From: an uncultured Bacteroidia bacterium
Lineage (GTDB): Bacteria; Bacteroidota; Bacteroidia; NS11-12g; UBA9320
Reading direction: 5' to 3'
NCBI GenBank assembly: GCA_943787465.1
Contig: CALSMN010000010.1
Location: 1 to 55,299 of the forward strand
Length of the DNA: 55,299 nucleotides
Part shown: piece after piece, positions 9,206 through 19,182 of the stretch
Position numbering within the stretch: the stretch's first letter is position 1
Layout: each line of letters begins with the position of its first letter
The notes under the pieces: generated by a model
What the model saw: only the letters and a program-made list of their open reading frames with translations
Told to the model about the DNA's origin: nothing
The model's database searches: none
Program-made: the position numbers and the translations under genes

Positions 9206-9555
9206 TAGAAAATATCTATGAACGGACGAAATTCCTATCCAAAACATGTCTAAAAATAGCCATGGTCATACCTAAAGATATACCCCTGAGCTCCCTAGCC
9301 AAAGAAGAGCTAGTCAAACGATCTTCTCTACTTGCAATAAAATCGAAAGGATTGATGGTGACCCAAAATCCAGATTTCTTTCTTCAGAAATTAAATGATG
9401 CGAGAGAAGCTGTAGATGGATGCCATTTTTGGTTAGATATTATCCATGACGAAGGTTGGATCAAAAAAGACATATTGAAGCCTATTCTGGAAGAGTGTGA
9501 TGAAATATCACAATTATTTGGAATGGCTATCAAAAAAATAAAACCCAATGGTTAA
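9202..9555 (+). CDS. Four-helix-bundle protein (S23-like family)
   Basis: 117 aa, start ATG overlapping the tgt stop by 4 nt (ATGA), so probably translationally coupled. Predicted all-helical with the pattern of the S23 / 23S rRNA intervening-sequence protein family common in Bacteroidota (final helix EECDEISQLFGMAIKKIK). Members are small, form four-helix bundles and have no settled function. There is no rRNA gene nearby, so a link to rRNA intervening sequences is not supported here. Confidence 0.6.
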   Translation: MIENIYERTKFLSKTCLKIAMVIPKDIPLSSLAKEELVKRSSLLAIKSKGLMVTQNPDFFLQKLNDAREAVDGCHFWLDIIHDEGWIKKDILKPILEECDEISQLFGMAIKKIKPNG

Positions 9556-9581
9556 ATGGCATAGAAATTAGAAAAAAGCGA

Positions 9582-10661
9582 ATGCTAACGAAGCTTGATT
9601 ATTATATCATTAAACGATTCCTTGGTGCTTTTTTACTAGCATTAGGTCTTTTTACAGTAATTATAATCGTGTTTGACTTATCGGAGAAAATTGATGATTT
9701 CATAGAGAACAAGGCCCCTTTTTATGACGTAATATTCCATTATTATATTAATTGGGTCCCTTTTTTATTGAATTTATTCAGTCCGGTTTTTGTTTTTATA
9801 TCAGTCATTTTTTTTACATCTAAAATGGCACAAAAATCTGAGATTATAGCCATACTTGCCAGTGGTGTTTCATATCGGCGTTTGATGCGACCCTATGCCA
9901 TAACTGCTTTGTTCTTGGCTTTTCTTTCTTTTATCCTATCGGCATGGATTATCCCAGAAGCAGACAAAACGCGAGTTGATTTTGAAAATCAGTATATTAG
10001 AGAGCGGACCCATTATACCCAATCACAGATAAAAACACAACTTTCGCCTGGTGTTATACTGAGCATTGGGAATTTTAATTTCTCGGATAGTATAGGTTAT
10101 AAAGTGAGTTTAGAACGGATCGAAAACAACCAATTGAAGTCTAAATTATATGCTGATCAAATGAGTTGGAACGAAGAAACACAGCAATGGAAATTAACAA
10201 AATGGTGGATTCGTTCATTTGAAAATGGGCAAGAAAGACTAAAACGGGGACGATCTTTAGATACCATTATACCATTTAATCCAGAAGATTTTTTTCGAAA
10301 AAATGATGATGTGCAGATGTTTAATTTAGCAGAGTTGGACGAAATGATAGCTCTCGAAGAAATGAGAGGCACTGGGAATACTTTTTTTTATTCCACAGAA
10401 AAATATAAACGCTTTTTAATGCCTATTGCAATTATTATATTGACATTGATTGGGGTTTCGGTATCCACAAAAAAAACACGGGGAGGGATTGGCTTAAACT
10501 TAGGTGTAGGCTTGTTGATCAGTTTTACATTTCTTATCGTCTTTCAATTTTTTCTTGCTTATGGTTCTAGTGGTTCCATGCATCCATTTATCGCAGCTTT
10601 GATTCCCAATATTATTTTTGGTACAGTAGCTTTTGTCATGTACAGATTTGCACAGAAATAA
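9582..10661 (+). CDS. LptF/LptG-family permease (YjgP/YjgQ)
   Basis: 359 aa. N-terminal membrane segments (about 12-35, 55-80, 98-120), a periplasmic jellyroll domain (about 125-265), then three C-terminal membrane segments (about 275-355), the layout of the lipopolysaccharide export permeases LptF and LptG. It opens with the typical LDYYIIKRFLGAFL. Expected partner is the LptB ATPase, extracting LPS from the inner membrane. Family members cannot be split into F or G from this sequence alone. Sits after tgt, an order I know from other Bacteroidota. Confidence 0.85.
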   Translation: MLTKLDYYIIKRFLGAFLLALGLFTVIIIVFDLSEKIDDFIENKAPFYDVIFHYYINWVPFLLNLFSPVFVFISVIFFTSKMAQKSEIIAILASGVSYRRLMRPYAITALFLAFLSFILSAWIIPEADKTRVDFENQYIRERTHYTQSQIKTQLSPGVILSIGNFNFSDSIGYKVSLERIENNQLKSKLYADQMSWNEETQQWKLTKWWIRSFENGQERLKRGRSLDTIIPFNPEDFFRKNDDVQMFNLAELDEMIALEEMRGTGNTFFYSTEKYKRFLMPIAIIILTLIGVSVSTKKTRGGIGLNLGVGLLISFTFLIVFQFFLAYGSSGSMHPFIAALIPNIIFGTVAFVMYRFAQK

Positions 10662-10663
10662 CG

Positions 10664-11359
10664 ATGGAAAATTATAGTATACAAGAAGGTGGTTTTTTAT
10701 TGATTGATAAACCAATACGATGGACTAGTTTTGATGTTGTTAAAAAACTGAGGAATATTTCAGGAATCAAAAAGATAGGACATGCAGGGACCTTAGATCC
10801 CTTAGCTACTGGCCTATTGATTGTTTGTTATGGGAAGTATACCAAAAAAATTGAATCCATGCAGGCACAAGAAAAAGGATATGTAGGTACTTTCGAATTG
10901 GGTAAAACTACACCATCCTACGATTTAGAAACAGCGATTGACAGGGAATTTCCAATACATCATATTTCAAATGAGTTGATTGAAGCCACATTGGATCAAT
11001 TTAGAGGAGAAATAAAGCAAGTTCCCCCTCAATTTTCGGCAGTGAAAGTAAACGGTAAGAGAGCGTATGAACATGCTCGAAATGGGAATTCCATAGCGCT
11101 CAAAGTTCGCAATGCAACAGTTTCTAAATTTGACGTAGATTGTGAAAAATTTCCAACTATAGCATTCAACATAAAGTGCAGCAAAGGAACCTATATTCGC
11201 TCATTGGCCAGAGATTTTGGTGAGGCATTGCAAAGTGGGGCTTACATGTCTTCATTAATACGTACATCCATAGGCACTTATCATGTTAAAGATGCGGTGT
11301 CGATGACTAATATTCATGAAAAAGACGATTTTTTTAATCATGCAATGCAATTGATTTAA
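10664..11359 (+). CDS. truB: tRNA pseudouridine-55 synthase TruB
   Basis: 231 aa. Makes pseudouridine 55 in the T-loop of tRNAs. The catalytic Asp lies in [14 protein letters not shown], preceded by the family start [42 protein letters not shown] and [17 protein letters not shown] are family motifs. Shorter than the E. coli protein, lacking much of the PUA-like tail, as is usual in this phylum. Two bases separate it from the lptF/G stop and its stop overlaps the ribF start. Confidence 0.95.
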   Translation: MENYSIQEGGFLLIDKPIRWTSFDVVKKLRNISGIKKIGHAGTLDPLATGLLIVCYGKYTKKIESMQAQEKGYVGTFELGKTTPSYDLETAIDREFPIHHISNELIEATLDQFRGEIKQVPPQFSAVKVNGKRAYEHARNGNSIALKVRNATVSKFDVDCEKFPTIAFNIKCSKGTYIRSLARDFGEALQSGAYMSSLIRTSIGTYHVKDAVSMTNIHEKDDFFNHAMQLI

Positions 11360-12288
11360 TGGAGGTTATATACGATATATCTGATTTTAATCCCCAAAAG
11401 AAAGTAATACTTACCCAAGGTACATTCGATGGTGTTCATTTTGGGCATCGACGTATTTTAAGTCATGTAGTATCTGAAGCAAAAAGATGCGATGGAGTGA
11501 GTGTACTGCTGACATTTTATCCTCATCCAAGATTGGTTTTACATCCCGATGATAATGATTTGAAACTATTGACTACGATTGAAGAAAAGGTATCTTTAGT
11601 GTCTTCATTGGGTATTGATTATCTTGTTATAATTCCATTCACTCAAGATTTGAGTCGATTAAGAGCGGCTGAATTTGTTCGCGATATTTTGGTAGGTCAA
11701 TTAAGACTATCAAAACTTATAATAGGATATGATCATCGATTTGGAAGAAATAGAGAGGGAGGTCTCCAAGAAATGATTCACTATTCAGATACCTACAATT
11801 TTGAACTAGAGGAGATACCACCGCAAGATATTGACGATAGTATTGTTAGTAGCACGAAAATAAGAAAGGCATTATTAGGTGGAGATGTTCATTTAGCTAA
11901 AGAATATTTAGGTGATTTTTACTCACTCACTGGCACAGTTGAAGAGGGTTTGCAACGAGGTACAACCATTGGGTACCCTACAGCAAATATTAGGGTGAGT
12001 AGTGGTTTTAAACTCATTCCAAAAAATGGTGTGTATGCCGTGTGGGTATATATTGATAAAATAAAGTTTAGCGGTATGTTAAATGTTGGTTTCAATCCTA
12101 CTTTTGTAGATAAGAAATGGAGTATGGAGGTTCATATTTTTGATTTTAATAAGAATATTTACCACCACAAGATTTTTGTTTCTTTTCAGGCTAGGATTCG
12201 TGATGAAATTAAGTTTGAAAATGAATCAGCTTTGGTAGACCAACTAAAACAAGATGAGAATAGGATTAGACAAGTACTGGCGATATAG
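11359..12288 (+). CDS. ribF: Bifunctional riboflavin kinase / FMN adenylyltransferase
   Basis: 309 aa. N-terminal FAD synthetase domain (nucleotidyltransferase signature TFDGVHFGHRRIL, later GYDHRFGRNREG and SSTKIRKAL), then a flavokinase domain from about residue 185 (GTTIGYPTANI, NGVYAVWV, MLNVGFNPTF). Converts riboflavin to FMN and FAD, the cofactors used by NqrB, NqrC, NqrF and ApbE in this window. Overlaps truB by one base and the next gene by 35 nt. Confidence 0.95.
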   Translation: MEVIYDISDFNPQKKVILTQGTFDGVHFGHRRILSHVVSEAKRCDGVSVLLTFYPHPRLVLHPDDNDLKLLTTIEEKVSLVSSLGIDYLVIIPFTQDLSRLRAAEFVRDILVGQLRLSKLIIGYDHRFGRNREGGLQEMIHYSDTYNFELEEIPPQDIDDSIVSSTKIRKALLGGDVHLAKEYLGDFYSLTGTVEEGLQRGTTIGYPTANIRVSSGFKLIPKNGVYAVWVYIDKIKFSGMLNVGFNPTFVDKKWSMEVHIFDFNKNIYHHKIFVSFQARIRDEIKFENESALVDQLKQDENRIRQVLAI

Positions 12289-13123
12289 TTTTTTTGTAGT
12301 TTTAACTAGTTTTTGTTCCTCTGTTTTTTCTCAAATTGATTCATCATCCTCAGATTCCGCTATGATCACTTCTGAATTATTTTCATTAGATATCCTTCCT
12401 GCCCAATCTATTTATGGGAGAAGTTGGGACCATGAAAATGTAGATTTACCCAAGTATGATCACGCACAGATGAAGTTAGGCTTCAAACTTTCACTTATTG
12501 ATTCAAATTGTGGTTATGTGCATCCTTTTTCGGGAGTGATTACAAGCAGCTATGGATGGAGAAGAAGTCGATGGCACAAAGGTATTGATATAGATTTAGA
12601 AGTAGGAGATCCAGTATATGCTGCTTTTGATGGGTTGGTTAGAATACAACGATATAACCCAGGAGGATATGGGAACTATGTAATGATCCGGCATTATAAT
12701 GGCCTTGAAACACTCTATGCTCATTTATCTAAATCTATAGTTGAGATAAACCAGACAGTGAGAGCAGGTGATGTAATAGGTTATGGAGGAAATACGGGAA
12801 GAAGTACAGGATCTCATCTCCATTTTGAAACCCGATTAATGGGGCAGGCTTTTGATCCATCTCGAATAATAGATTTTAATACTTTTCAAATCAAGGATCC
12901 AAATCCATTTATCAATCATACGTGGTTTCCTTATATAAAAAACGGGAATCCTAATATACAAGTTTATCCAGCAAGTGCTAAGCGATACCACAAAATTCGA
13001 TCCGGAGACACGTTGTATGGTCTGTCATTGAAATATGGTACTTCAGTAAATACAATCTGCAAATTAAATGGTATTCGAAGAACGACTGTTCTTCAAATTG
13101 GACGTTCATTACGTGTGAAATAG
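12254..13123 (+). CDS. Secreted M23 peptidase with C-terminal LysM domain
   Basis: 289 aa. Starts inside ribF; this start is preferred because it gives a signal peptide (hydrophobic stretch to VFSQ, about residue 27). The M23 lysostaphin-like domain (about 95-205) shows the zinc ligands HKGIDID and HLHFE and the LYAHLS motif. The C-terminal ~45 residues are a LysM peptidoglycan-binding domain (HKIRSGDTLYGLSLKYG). Probable periplasmic murein endopeptidase or a non-catalytic activator in cell-wall remodelling. Convergent with gldD, 3 bp apart. Confidence 0.9.
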   Translation: MRIGLDKYWRYSFFVVLTSFCSSVFSQIDSSSSDSAMITSELFSLDILPAQSIYGRSWDHENVDLPKYDHAQMKLGFKLSLIDSNCGYVHPFSGVITSSYGWRRSRWHKGIDIDLEVGDPVYAAFDGLVRIQRYNPGGYGNYVMIRHYNGLETLYAHLSKSIVEINQTVRAGDVIGYGGNTGRSTGSHLHFETRLMGQAFDPSRIIDFNTFQIKDPNPFINHTWFPYIKNGNPNIQVYPASAKRYHKIRSGDTLYGLSLKYGTSVNTICKLNGIRRTTVLQIGRSLRVK

Positions 13124-13126
13124 TGT

Positions 13127-13702
13127 TTAATTTTTGAATTGTATACTTTCAATGGTATGCATGATATCCTTGTTGATGAAATTATAGATGGGAAGGATGC
13201 TATCCCTGTTGGTCTTGGCATTGAAGTAAAATGAACCCCTCAGAAAATGCGATTTTCCATCTGAAATAAAAAAATTAAGCGGTGTGGCAGTTTTACCTTC
13301 TAAATCATAAATCATACCTGTTAAATTTTTAACAGGATCATTAATTTCGCGTTCTATGATTTCTTCTGCTATTTGAAGGTGGGGTTTGAAAACCATTCGG
13401 TATGCATCTTCTGTGAGACTATCCAAATCACCTGGACCTTCAATTGGAATATAGCTTAAATGAAGCGTTGCATTAAAGGGTGTATAATCGACATTGTACC
13501 AACATGAGTTGTCTGGATCATCTATGTTTTTAAATGTACTATAAATTGGGATATCTAGAGAAAATGGACAAGCCGGTGTTTGTGTTTCATTTCCTCGTTC
13601 TGGGAAAGTAATTTTGGGATAAGCCTTGGGCCTTGGCGTATATTCCGCACATCCATATAGAATGATAATAAACAACAAGCAGATATTAGGTGATATCTTC
13701 AT
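13127..13702 (-). CDS. gldD: Gliding motility lipoprotein GldD
   Basis: 191 aa. Lipoprotein signal with lipobox LYGC (Cys at about residue 18), followed by the GldD hallmark YTPRPKAYPKI. The family is confined to Bacteroidota and is needed for gliding and T9SS function. It overlaps the end of gldE by 17 nt, matching the gldE-gldD pairing known in Flavobacterium. Confidence 0.9.
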   Translation of the reverse strand: MKISPNICLLFIIILYGCAEYTPRPKAYPKITFPERGNETQTPACPFSLDIPIYSTFKNIDDPDNSCWYNVDYTPFNATLHLSYIPIEGPGDLDSLTEDAYRMVFKPHLQIAEEIIEREINDPVKNLTGMIYDLEGKTATPLNFFISDGKSHFLRGSFYFNAKTNRDSILPIYNFINKDIMHTIESIQFKN

Positions 13703-15080
13703 TATTTTGCGGGCTGAGTTCCAACTTTATTCGTTTGATTTTTCGATTATCCGCACTTTCTATGGTAAATGTCATGATATCAAAATGGATGGTGTCTCCA
13801 ATAGAGGGTATCTTTTTATGAATCTCAAGAATAAGTCCTCCTATGGTGTCTGCATCCTCTCTGGCTGAGTCAAAATAATCTTGAGATAAGTGTAAGATTT
13901 TTACAATATCATGAAGGGATGTTTTCCCTTCAAAAATATAGGTATGATTGTCCAATTTTGAGAAAGCTAAATCTTCTTCATCAAACTCATCTTTTATCTC
14001 ACCAAAAACTTCCTCCAATATGTCTTCCATGGTCACAATCCCGCTGGTTCCGCCATATTCATCCACTACGATGGCCATATGGACTCTTTTTTCTTGAAAC
14101 TCTTCTAATAACGCATCTATTTTTTTGTGTTCAGGGACAAATAAAGTTGGACGGATTAGGTGGTGCCAATTAAATTCTTTTTGTTCATGGATGTGAGGTA
14201 AAAGGTCTTTTATGTATAGTATGCCTTTTACATTATCGAAATTTTCTTCATATATCGGAATTCGACTATACGTCCATTCAATTGCTGTTTTAAGTAATTC
14301 CAACGATGGCGTTTCAAGGTCCAGACAATTTACTTCAGTACGTGGTTTCATAATTTGCTTGACACTAGTAGTGCCAAAATTAATAAGACCTTTAAGGATG
14401 TGTTTCTCTTCTATTTCTTTATTTTGATCAGCAATATCAATCGCTTGACTAATTTCTTCTACAGAAATATTGTGCTGTCTACTTTTTAAATGTTTGTCAA
14501 AAATAGAAGAACTTTGAACCAGTAAAATAATGATTGGTTTTAGTGTAAGATAGCATAGTTGTAAAGGTTTTGCCATTAAACGCACAATCTGTGTGTTATT
14601 TCTAGTGGCATAAATTTTAGGGATTATCTCGCCAAATAATACAATAATAAAAGTGATGAATACAACCTGAATCATAAAGTTGATATCAATTATTCCAATA
14701 GGTGAAATGATATGTTGAAAATCAAATAATTGGTTAAAAAGGTAACTAGCATATATCACAATGAAAATATTGACGAGGTTATTCATTAACAATATGGTAG
14801 CCAAAAGACGACGTGTAGCAGTTTGTCTATCCGGATCATTGATTAATTTTAGCGCAGTATGACTTTGAGGTGAATCTTCATCATTAAGTTCCGCTAAATT
14901 TTCAGGGCTTAAACTGAAAAAAGCATTTTCTGAGCTAGAAAATAGAGCAGATAATCCAAGAAACAAAAGAATTAAAAATACACCTATCCACAAAGAAGGT
15001 GAAGCCCAATTAAATTCGGTTAATAGCAGAGAATTTAATTGAATTTTAAAATGATAATAAGGCTCTGGGTCTATCTTCAA
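13686..15080 (-). CDS. gldE: GldE: CNNM/CorC-type membrane protein with CBS domains
   Basis: 464 aa. N-terminal DUF21/CNNM membrane domain (segments about 30-50, 90-115, 130-160), then two CBS domains (from about 240, including IMKPRTEV and the [19 protein letters not shown] motif, about 345-365), then a CorC_HlyC C-terminal domain. Related proteins handle divalent cations; in Flavobacterium GldE supports GldD and gliding. Lies 15 bp after ssb in a mutY-ssb-gldE-gldD operon, an order conserved in the group. Confidence 0.9.
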   Translation of the reverse strand: MKIDPEPYYHFKIQLNSLLLTEFNWASPSLWIGVFLILLFLGLSALFSSSENAFFSLSPENLAELNDEDSPQSHTALKLINDPDRQTATRRLLATILLMNNLVNIFIVIYASYLFNQLFDFQHIISPIGIIDINFMIQVVFITFIIVLFGEIIPKIYATRNNTQIVRLMAKPLQLCYLTLKPIIILLVQSSSIFDKHLKSRQHNISVEEISQAIDIADQNKEIEEKHILKGLINFGTTSVKQIMKPRTEVNCLDLETPSLELLKTAIEWTYSRIPIYEENFDNVKGILYIKDLLPHIHEQKEFNWHHLIRPTLFVPEHKKIDALLEEFQEKRVHMAIVVDEYGGTSGIVTMEDILEEVFGEIKDEFDEEDLAFSKLDNHTYIFEGKTSLHDIVKILHLSQDYFDSAREDADTIGGLILEIHKKIPSIGDTIHFDIMTFTIESADNRKIKRIKLELSPQNNEDIT

Positions 15081-15095
15081 GGTTTGGTATAGAAA

Positions 15096-15545
15096 TTAAA
15101 ATGGCAAGTCGTCGTCTCCACTATCCATAATACTATCAATAGCACCTTCGTTTTGTTTTGCAATTTCTTGACTGTTTTCATGATTGGATGGAGGAGGTGT
15201 GTTATGGTCACTTGTATTGCTATTGTTCCTATCCATCATGTTCATAGTAGTAACTCTAATTCGTGTAGTGTAGCGTTTAATGCCGTCTTTCTCCCACTCT
15301 TCAGTTTTGAGTTTACCTTCTACATATACCAATGAACCTTTTTTAAGATATTTTTCGGCCACCTTAGCTAAACCATCCCACATTTCAAGATTATGCCATT
15401 CGGTAGTTTCTACACGATTGCCATTTCTATCATTGTAGCGTTCATTAGTGGCAAGAGTTAAATTAGCAACAGCTCTATCCTTATCTAGGTAACGTACTTC
15501 TGGATCTTTTCCAAGATGTCCAATTAGGGTGACTTTATTAATCAT
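15096..15545 (-). CDS. ssb: Single-stranded DNA-binding protein
   Basis: 149 aa. N-terminal OB fold (INKVTLIGHLGKDPEVRYL, ATNERYNDRNGN, WHNLEMWDGLAKVAEKYLKKGSL), a low-complexity Asn/Gln/Pro linker and the conserved acidic tip ending DDDLPF, used to recruit replication and repair partners. Overlaps the end of mutY by 8 nt, so the two are cotranscribed. Confidence 0.95.
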   Translation of the reverse strand: MINKVTLIGHLGKDPEVRYLDKDRAVANLTLATNERYNDRNGNRVETTEWHNLEMWDGLAKVAEKYLKKGSLVYVEGKLKTEEWEKDGIKRYTTRIRVTTMNMMDRNNSNTSDHNTPPPSNHENSQEIAKQNEGAIDSIMDSGDDDLPF

Positions 15546-16581
15546 GGGTGTTTCGTTTCATAAAATTTTGTATCAAAATACTCAATGGATATTTTGTACC
15601 CATTGCTTTCATTGTTATTTCAAATATATTGTTTTTTAAAAAAAGTGGTCGTTTATTAAGATTTATTGTGTAAAAAGTAGCATAAATTTTACGATGAGAT
15701 AATAGATGTTTAGTAGTATAAGAGTCAATGATTTTAATTTTGGGATTATTGGTAAAATATTCACTGAGTTCACAAATTGTATCTTCCGATGATTTTAAAC
15801 TTTCCACCATAGGAAACTGATATAAGTTTTTCCATATCCCTTCTGTTCGTTGTTCTATGTATGTATTTTCCTTATATCGAATAAAAAAGTAGGTATGAAA
15901 TGTATTGACGACTTTAGTCCTTCCTCTTTTATAAGGCAGTTGGTCTACTTTACGGTTCTTGTATGCAATACATTGATGGCTAAATGCACACCGATCACAC
16001 GCAGGTTTTTTGGGGACACATTGTAAAGCTCCAAATTCCATGATAGCTTGGTTGAAGATATCCGGTTGAGATTGATCAAATATGATTCCCAAAGCATGTT
16101 GAATTTTCTTTTTTCCTTGATTAGTATCAATAGGTTCTTCAATGCCAAACAAACGACTAATAAAACGGTACACATTGCCATCTAACACAGGGTGAGGAAG
16201 TTTAAAAGCAAAACTTGCAATAGCAGCAGCAGTATATTCGCCAATACCTTTTAAAGATAGTATAGTTGAGTAATCTGATGGGAAGATGCCATGATAATAT
16301 AGATGTATATTTTTTGCAGCTTCATGAAGGTTACGTGCTCTAGAATAATATCCTAAACCTTGCCAAAGAATTAGAATGTCTTTTTCGGAGGCCATAGCCA
16401 GATCGCTAATCGTAGGATATTGGGTAATAAATGCATGATAATAAGGGAGGCCTTGGCTTACTCTTGTTTGTTGGAGAATTATCTCAGAGATCCATATTTT
16501 ATAAGGGTCAGTGGTGTCTCTCCAAGGTAAATTTCTTTTGTTTTTTTGATACCAATCGATTAATACTGTACTGAATTCCAA
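15538..16581 (-). CDS. mutY: A/G-specific adenine glycosylase MutY
   Basis: 347 aa. Removes adenine mispaired with 8-oxoguanine. Catalytic Glu in EIILQQTRV, helix-hairpin-helix around LKGIGEYTAAAIAS, catalytic Asp in VLDGNVYRF, and an iron-sulfur loop C-x6-C-x2-C-x5-C at about 195-211. The C-terminal part matches the NUDIX-like 8-oxoG-sensing domain. First gene of the mutY-ssb-gldE-gldD run and divergent from the HU gene. Confidence 0.95.
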   Translation of the reverse strand: MEFSTVLIDWYQKNKRNLPWRDTTDPYKIWISEIILQQTRVSQGLPYYHAFITQYPTISDLAMASEKDILILWQGLGYYSRARNLHEAAKNIHLYYHGIFPSDYSTILSLKGIGEYTAAAIASFAFKLPHPVLDGNVYRFISRLFGIEEPIDTNQGKKKIQHALGIIFDQSQPDIFNQAIMEFGALQCVPKKPACDRCAFSHQCIAYKNRKVDQLPYKRGRTKVVNTFHTYFFIRYKENTYIEQRTEGIWKNLYQFPMVESLKSSEDTICELSEYFTNNPKIKIIDSYTTKHLLSHRKIYATFYTINLNKRPLFLKNNIFEITMKAMGTKYPLSILIQNFMKRNTHD

Positions 16582-16630
16582 AACTTCTTCAAAAAAACAA
16601 TGTAGAGGTCAATAATTGTTAAAAAAAATA

Positions 16631-16638
16631 TACTTTTG
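16631..16638 (+). promoter_or_regulatory. -7 element TACTTTTG for the HU gene
   Basis: Exact TAnnTTTG match 28 nt before the ATG at 16667. It shows that an earlier TTG at 16616 in the same frame is not the start. Confidence 0.55.
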
Positions 16639-16666
16639 TGTGCTTAACCAAAATTACCACTATAAA

Positions 16667-16945
16667 ATGACCAAAGCAGAAGTAGTTGAAGAAATTTCAG
16701 AACGAACAGGTATAGAAAAACTTGTAGTACAAGAAGCAGTTGAAAGTTTTTTCAAGGTCGTTAAAGGTTCATTAGTAAAAAATGAAAATGTTTACTTCAG
16801 GGGTTTTGGTAGTTTTATTGTTCAAAGAAGAGCGGAAAAAGTAGCTCGTAATATCTCCAAGAATACTCAGATTACGATACCTGCTCATAACATACCCAAA
16901 TTCAAACCTGCAAAATCTTTTGTTACAAAAGTGAAAAACGGGTAA
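16667..16945 (+). CDS. HU-family DNA-binding protein
   Basis: 92 aa from ATG 16667. Histone-like fold: N-terminal helices (MTKAEVVEEISERTGI), beta arm with FRGFGSFIVQRRAEKVARN and a C-terminal helix (IPKFKPAKSF). Binds and bends DNA as a dimer. Divergence from mutY is the usual arrangement in this phylum. Confidence 0.93.
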   Translation: MTKAEVVEEISERTGIEKLVVQEAVESFFKVVKGSLVKNENVYFRGFGSFIVQRRAEKVARNISKNTQITIPAHNIPKFKPAKSFVTKVKNG

Positions 16946-17038
16946 GATTCATATGATTTTGAAAATACTTTTTTTCTTATTATTAATTGTTCCATTGACA
17001 AAAAAATACATAAGGTAACCCCAAAAAATTAGTATTCA

Positions 17039-17488
17039 TTGAAACAAAAAACGTCAACTATAAATGCATTAATCATAGCAACAGGTGTCTTGATCATTAT
17101 TTTTTTGTGCTTACAAGGATATCATTCAAGGACCAAACTAATGGATTCAGGTCATTCTCATTCTGAAACTAGTGTATCTCAAAATAAAGGCAATCAAATA
17201 CCAGCGGAGGATATTGAATCTACTATCGATATTGCTTTAGAAAACATAAAAAAAGGGAAAGAAACAGGTGATATGGGACTGGTCATGAATGAAGGTATTT
17301 TAAAGTTAAGAGCAGTAAACGAGTCTTCTCCAGATAATTTAAGAGCCATATATCATTTAGGGATGTTGTCAATAGAATCAGGGCAACTGGAAAAAGCTAA
17401 AAAAAGATTTGAAAAATTAGTATCTTTGCAGCCCGAAAATGAAGAGTATTTGAAAATACTTAATCAAATAAGGTCACAAACAGAATAA
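17039..17488 (+). CDS. Membrane-anchored TPR protein
   Basis: 149 aa from a TTG start, the only start-like codon after the in-frame TAG at 17030. One N-terminal membrane segment (about 10-27), a polar linker, then helical TPR-like repeats (LRAIYHLGMLSIESGQLEKAKKRFEKLV). It lies between HU and rng, a position where Bacteroidota often have a small TPR protein. Probably periplasmic-facing; function unknown. Confidence 0.65.
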   Translation: MKQKTSTINALIIATGVLIIIFLCLQGYHSRTKLMDSGHSHSETSVSQNKGNQIPAEDIESTIDIALENIKKGKETGDMGLVMNEGILKLRAVNESSPDNLRAIYHLGMLSIESGQLEKAKKRFEKLVSLQPENEEYLKILNQIRSQTE

Positions 17489-17509
17489 AAAGATTAGAAA
17501 ATATATATT

Positions 17510-17602
17510 ATGCCAAGCGGTAAAAAACGAAAAAGACATAAAATTGCTACTCACAAACGAAAAAAACGTTTGAGAAAAAACAGACACAAGAAAAAGAAAT
17601 AA
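17510..17602 (+). CDS. 30-aa highly basic protein (AURKAIP1/COX24-type)
   Basis: A 30-residue reading frame beginning MPSGKKRKRHKIATHKRKKR and ending HKKKK, about two thirds Lys/Arg/His. It matches in pattern the AURKAIP1/COX24 C-terminal domain proteins annotated in many Bacteroidota; the mitochondrial relative (mS38) is a ribosomal small-subunit protein. A ribosome-bound role is inferred from this and from its place 17 bp before rng. Easily missed because of its size. Confidence 0.75.
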   Translation: MPSGKKRKRHKIATHKRKKRLRKNRHKKKK

Positions 17603-17619
17603 TTTAATTCTTAAGAAAT

Positions 17620-19182
17620 ATGACCTACGAAATGATTATTGATGTAGGACGTGAAGGAGAAAGAATTGCTCTTCTTAAGGATAAGAAACTTGTTGAATTA
17701 CACCAGGAAAATACTAGTTCCAAAAAATTTCTAGTTGGTGAATTATATTTAGGTACAGTTAAGAAAATTATGCCAGGCCTCAATGCTGCTTTTGTAGACA
17801 TAGGTCATGAAAAGGATGCTTTTCTTCACTACCACGATTTAGGTCCTTATATCAAATCTTGGTTGAAAATAACCAATGAAACGATGAACGGCCAAAGAAC
17901 AGATGGTGATTTATCACAATTTGTTTTGGAGCCAGAAACAGTTAAAACTGGTAAAATAAATCAAATACTAAAGCGTAACCAACAAATTCTTGTTCAGATT
18001 GCAAAAGAACCAATTTCTTCTAAAGGTCCGCGACTAACCACTGAAATCTCCATTGCTGGGAGATATTTTATTCTAGTGCCCTTCTATGATACAGTCAATG
18101 TTTCAAAAAAAGTAAGCACCTTTGATGAAAGAAAACGTCTAAAAAACCTTGGGAATAGTCTCAAAACTCCAAAGCTTGGGCTGATTTGTAGAACTGCAGC
18201 TGAGGAAAAAGGAGGTCAAGATTTACATCAAGATATCCTTGAATTGCAAAATAAGTGGAATGATATTTTTTTGAAACTACCCGCGGCATCACCTCGAGAT
18301 AGAGTATTAGGAGAGTCTCAAAAAAGCTTTACCATTCTCAGAGATTTATTAAGCTATGACTTTTCTAACATCACAGTAAATCAAAAATTACTGTTCGAGG
18401 ATATGAAATCGCATTTAAGCTCGATTGATAAAAAATTAGTCAAAGTATTAAAGTACTATTCAGGTAAAGAAGACATATTCAGCACCTATGGCATAGATAA
18501 ACAAATCAAATCCTCATTTGGAAAAACTGTTTCATGTGCAGGAGGAGCCTACCTGATTATTGAACACACAGAAGCACTGCATTCTATTGATGTAAACAGT
18601 GGCAGCAAACACGCAAAATCAGCTAATCAGGAAGAAAACGCCCTAGCAACTAATTTAGATGCTGCCAGAGAAATTGCCCGACAGCTTCGATTACGAGATA
18701 TGGGAGGTATCGTGGTAATTGATTTTATAGACCTGAGGACACCTAGTTTTAAAAGGCAACTATTTAACACACTTCGTGATGCGATGGAGGATGACAAAGC
18801 CAAACATACTATTTTGCCTATGAGTAAGTTCGGATTAATTCAGATTACACGGCAACGTGTTCGTCCTGAAATGTCAATTAAAACTGCAGAACAATGTCCT
18901 ACTTGTGCTGGAACAGGGTCTATAGTTTCTAGTGTAATGATTATTGATAATATCGAAAATCATTTAAATCACTTAATGACTACCGCCACTTACAAAAAAA
19001 TAACCATAGTTACTAACCCATATTTGGCGGCGTACCTCACTCAAGGATTACCCTCTATGCGAACAAAATGGTATTTAAAATATAAAAAATGGATTAACAT
19101 CAAATCTGATATTAAGTATGGTATGCTTGCATATAGTTTTTTTGATATAAATAATGAACCCATAGATATGGAAATACCATAA
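17620..19182 (+). CDS. rng: Rne/Rng family ribonuclease G
   Basis: 520 aa, the short RNase G type without an RNase E scaffold tail. N-terminal S1 domain (GTVKKIMPGLNAAFVDIGHEKDAFLHY), catalytic Asp residues in HSIDVNSG and GGIVVIDFIDL, and the zinc-link CPTCAGTGS. Endonuclease for rRNA 5' maturation and mRNA turnover. Its stop overlaps the rlmH ATG by one base. Confidence 0.95.
   Translation: MTYEMIIDVGREGERIALLKDKKLVELHQENTSSKKFLVGELYLGTVKKIMPGLNAAFVDIGHEKDAFLHYHDLGPYIKSWLKITNETMNGQRTDGDLSQFVLEPETVKTGKINQILKRNQQILVQIAKEPISSKGPRLTTEISIAGRYFILVPFYDTVNVSKKVSTFDERKRLKNLGNSLKTPKLGLICRTAAEEKGGQDLHQDILELQNKWNDIFLKLPAASPRDRVLGESQKSFTILRDLLSYDFSNITVNQKLLFEDMKSHLSSIDKKLVKVLKYYSGKEDIFSTYGIDKQIKSSFGKTVSCAGGAYLIIEHTEALHSIDVNSGSKHAKSANQEENALATNLDAAREIARQLRLRDMGGIVVIDFIDLRTPSFKRQLFNTLRDAMEDDKAKHTILPMSKFGLIQITRQRVRPEMSIKTAEQCPTCAGTGSIVSSVMIIDNIENHLNHLMTTATYKKITIVTNPYLAAYLTQGLPSMRTKWYLKYKKWINIKSDIKYGMLAYSFFDINNEPIDMEIP

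Noticed and set aside
9202-9555. rRNA intervening-sequence element from the S23-like gene
   Set aside because: No rRNA sequence lies nearby and the gene is coupled to tgt; S23-like proteins are common outside rRNA in this phylum.
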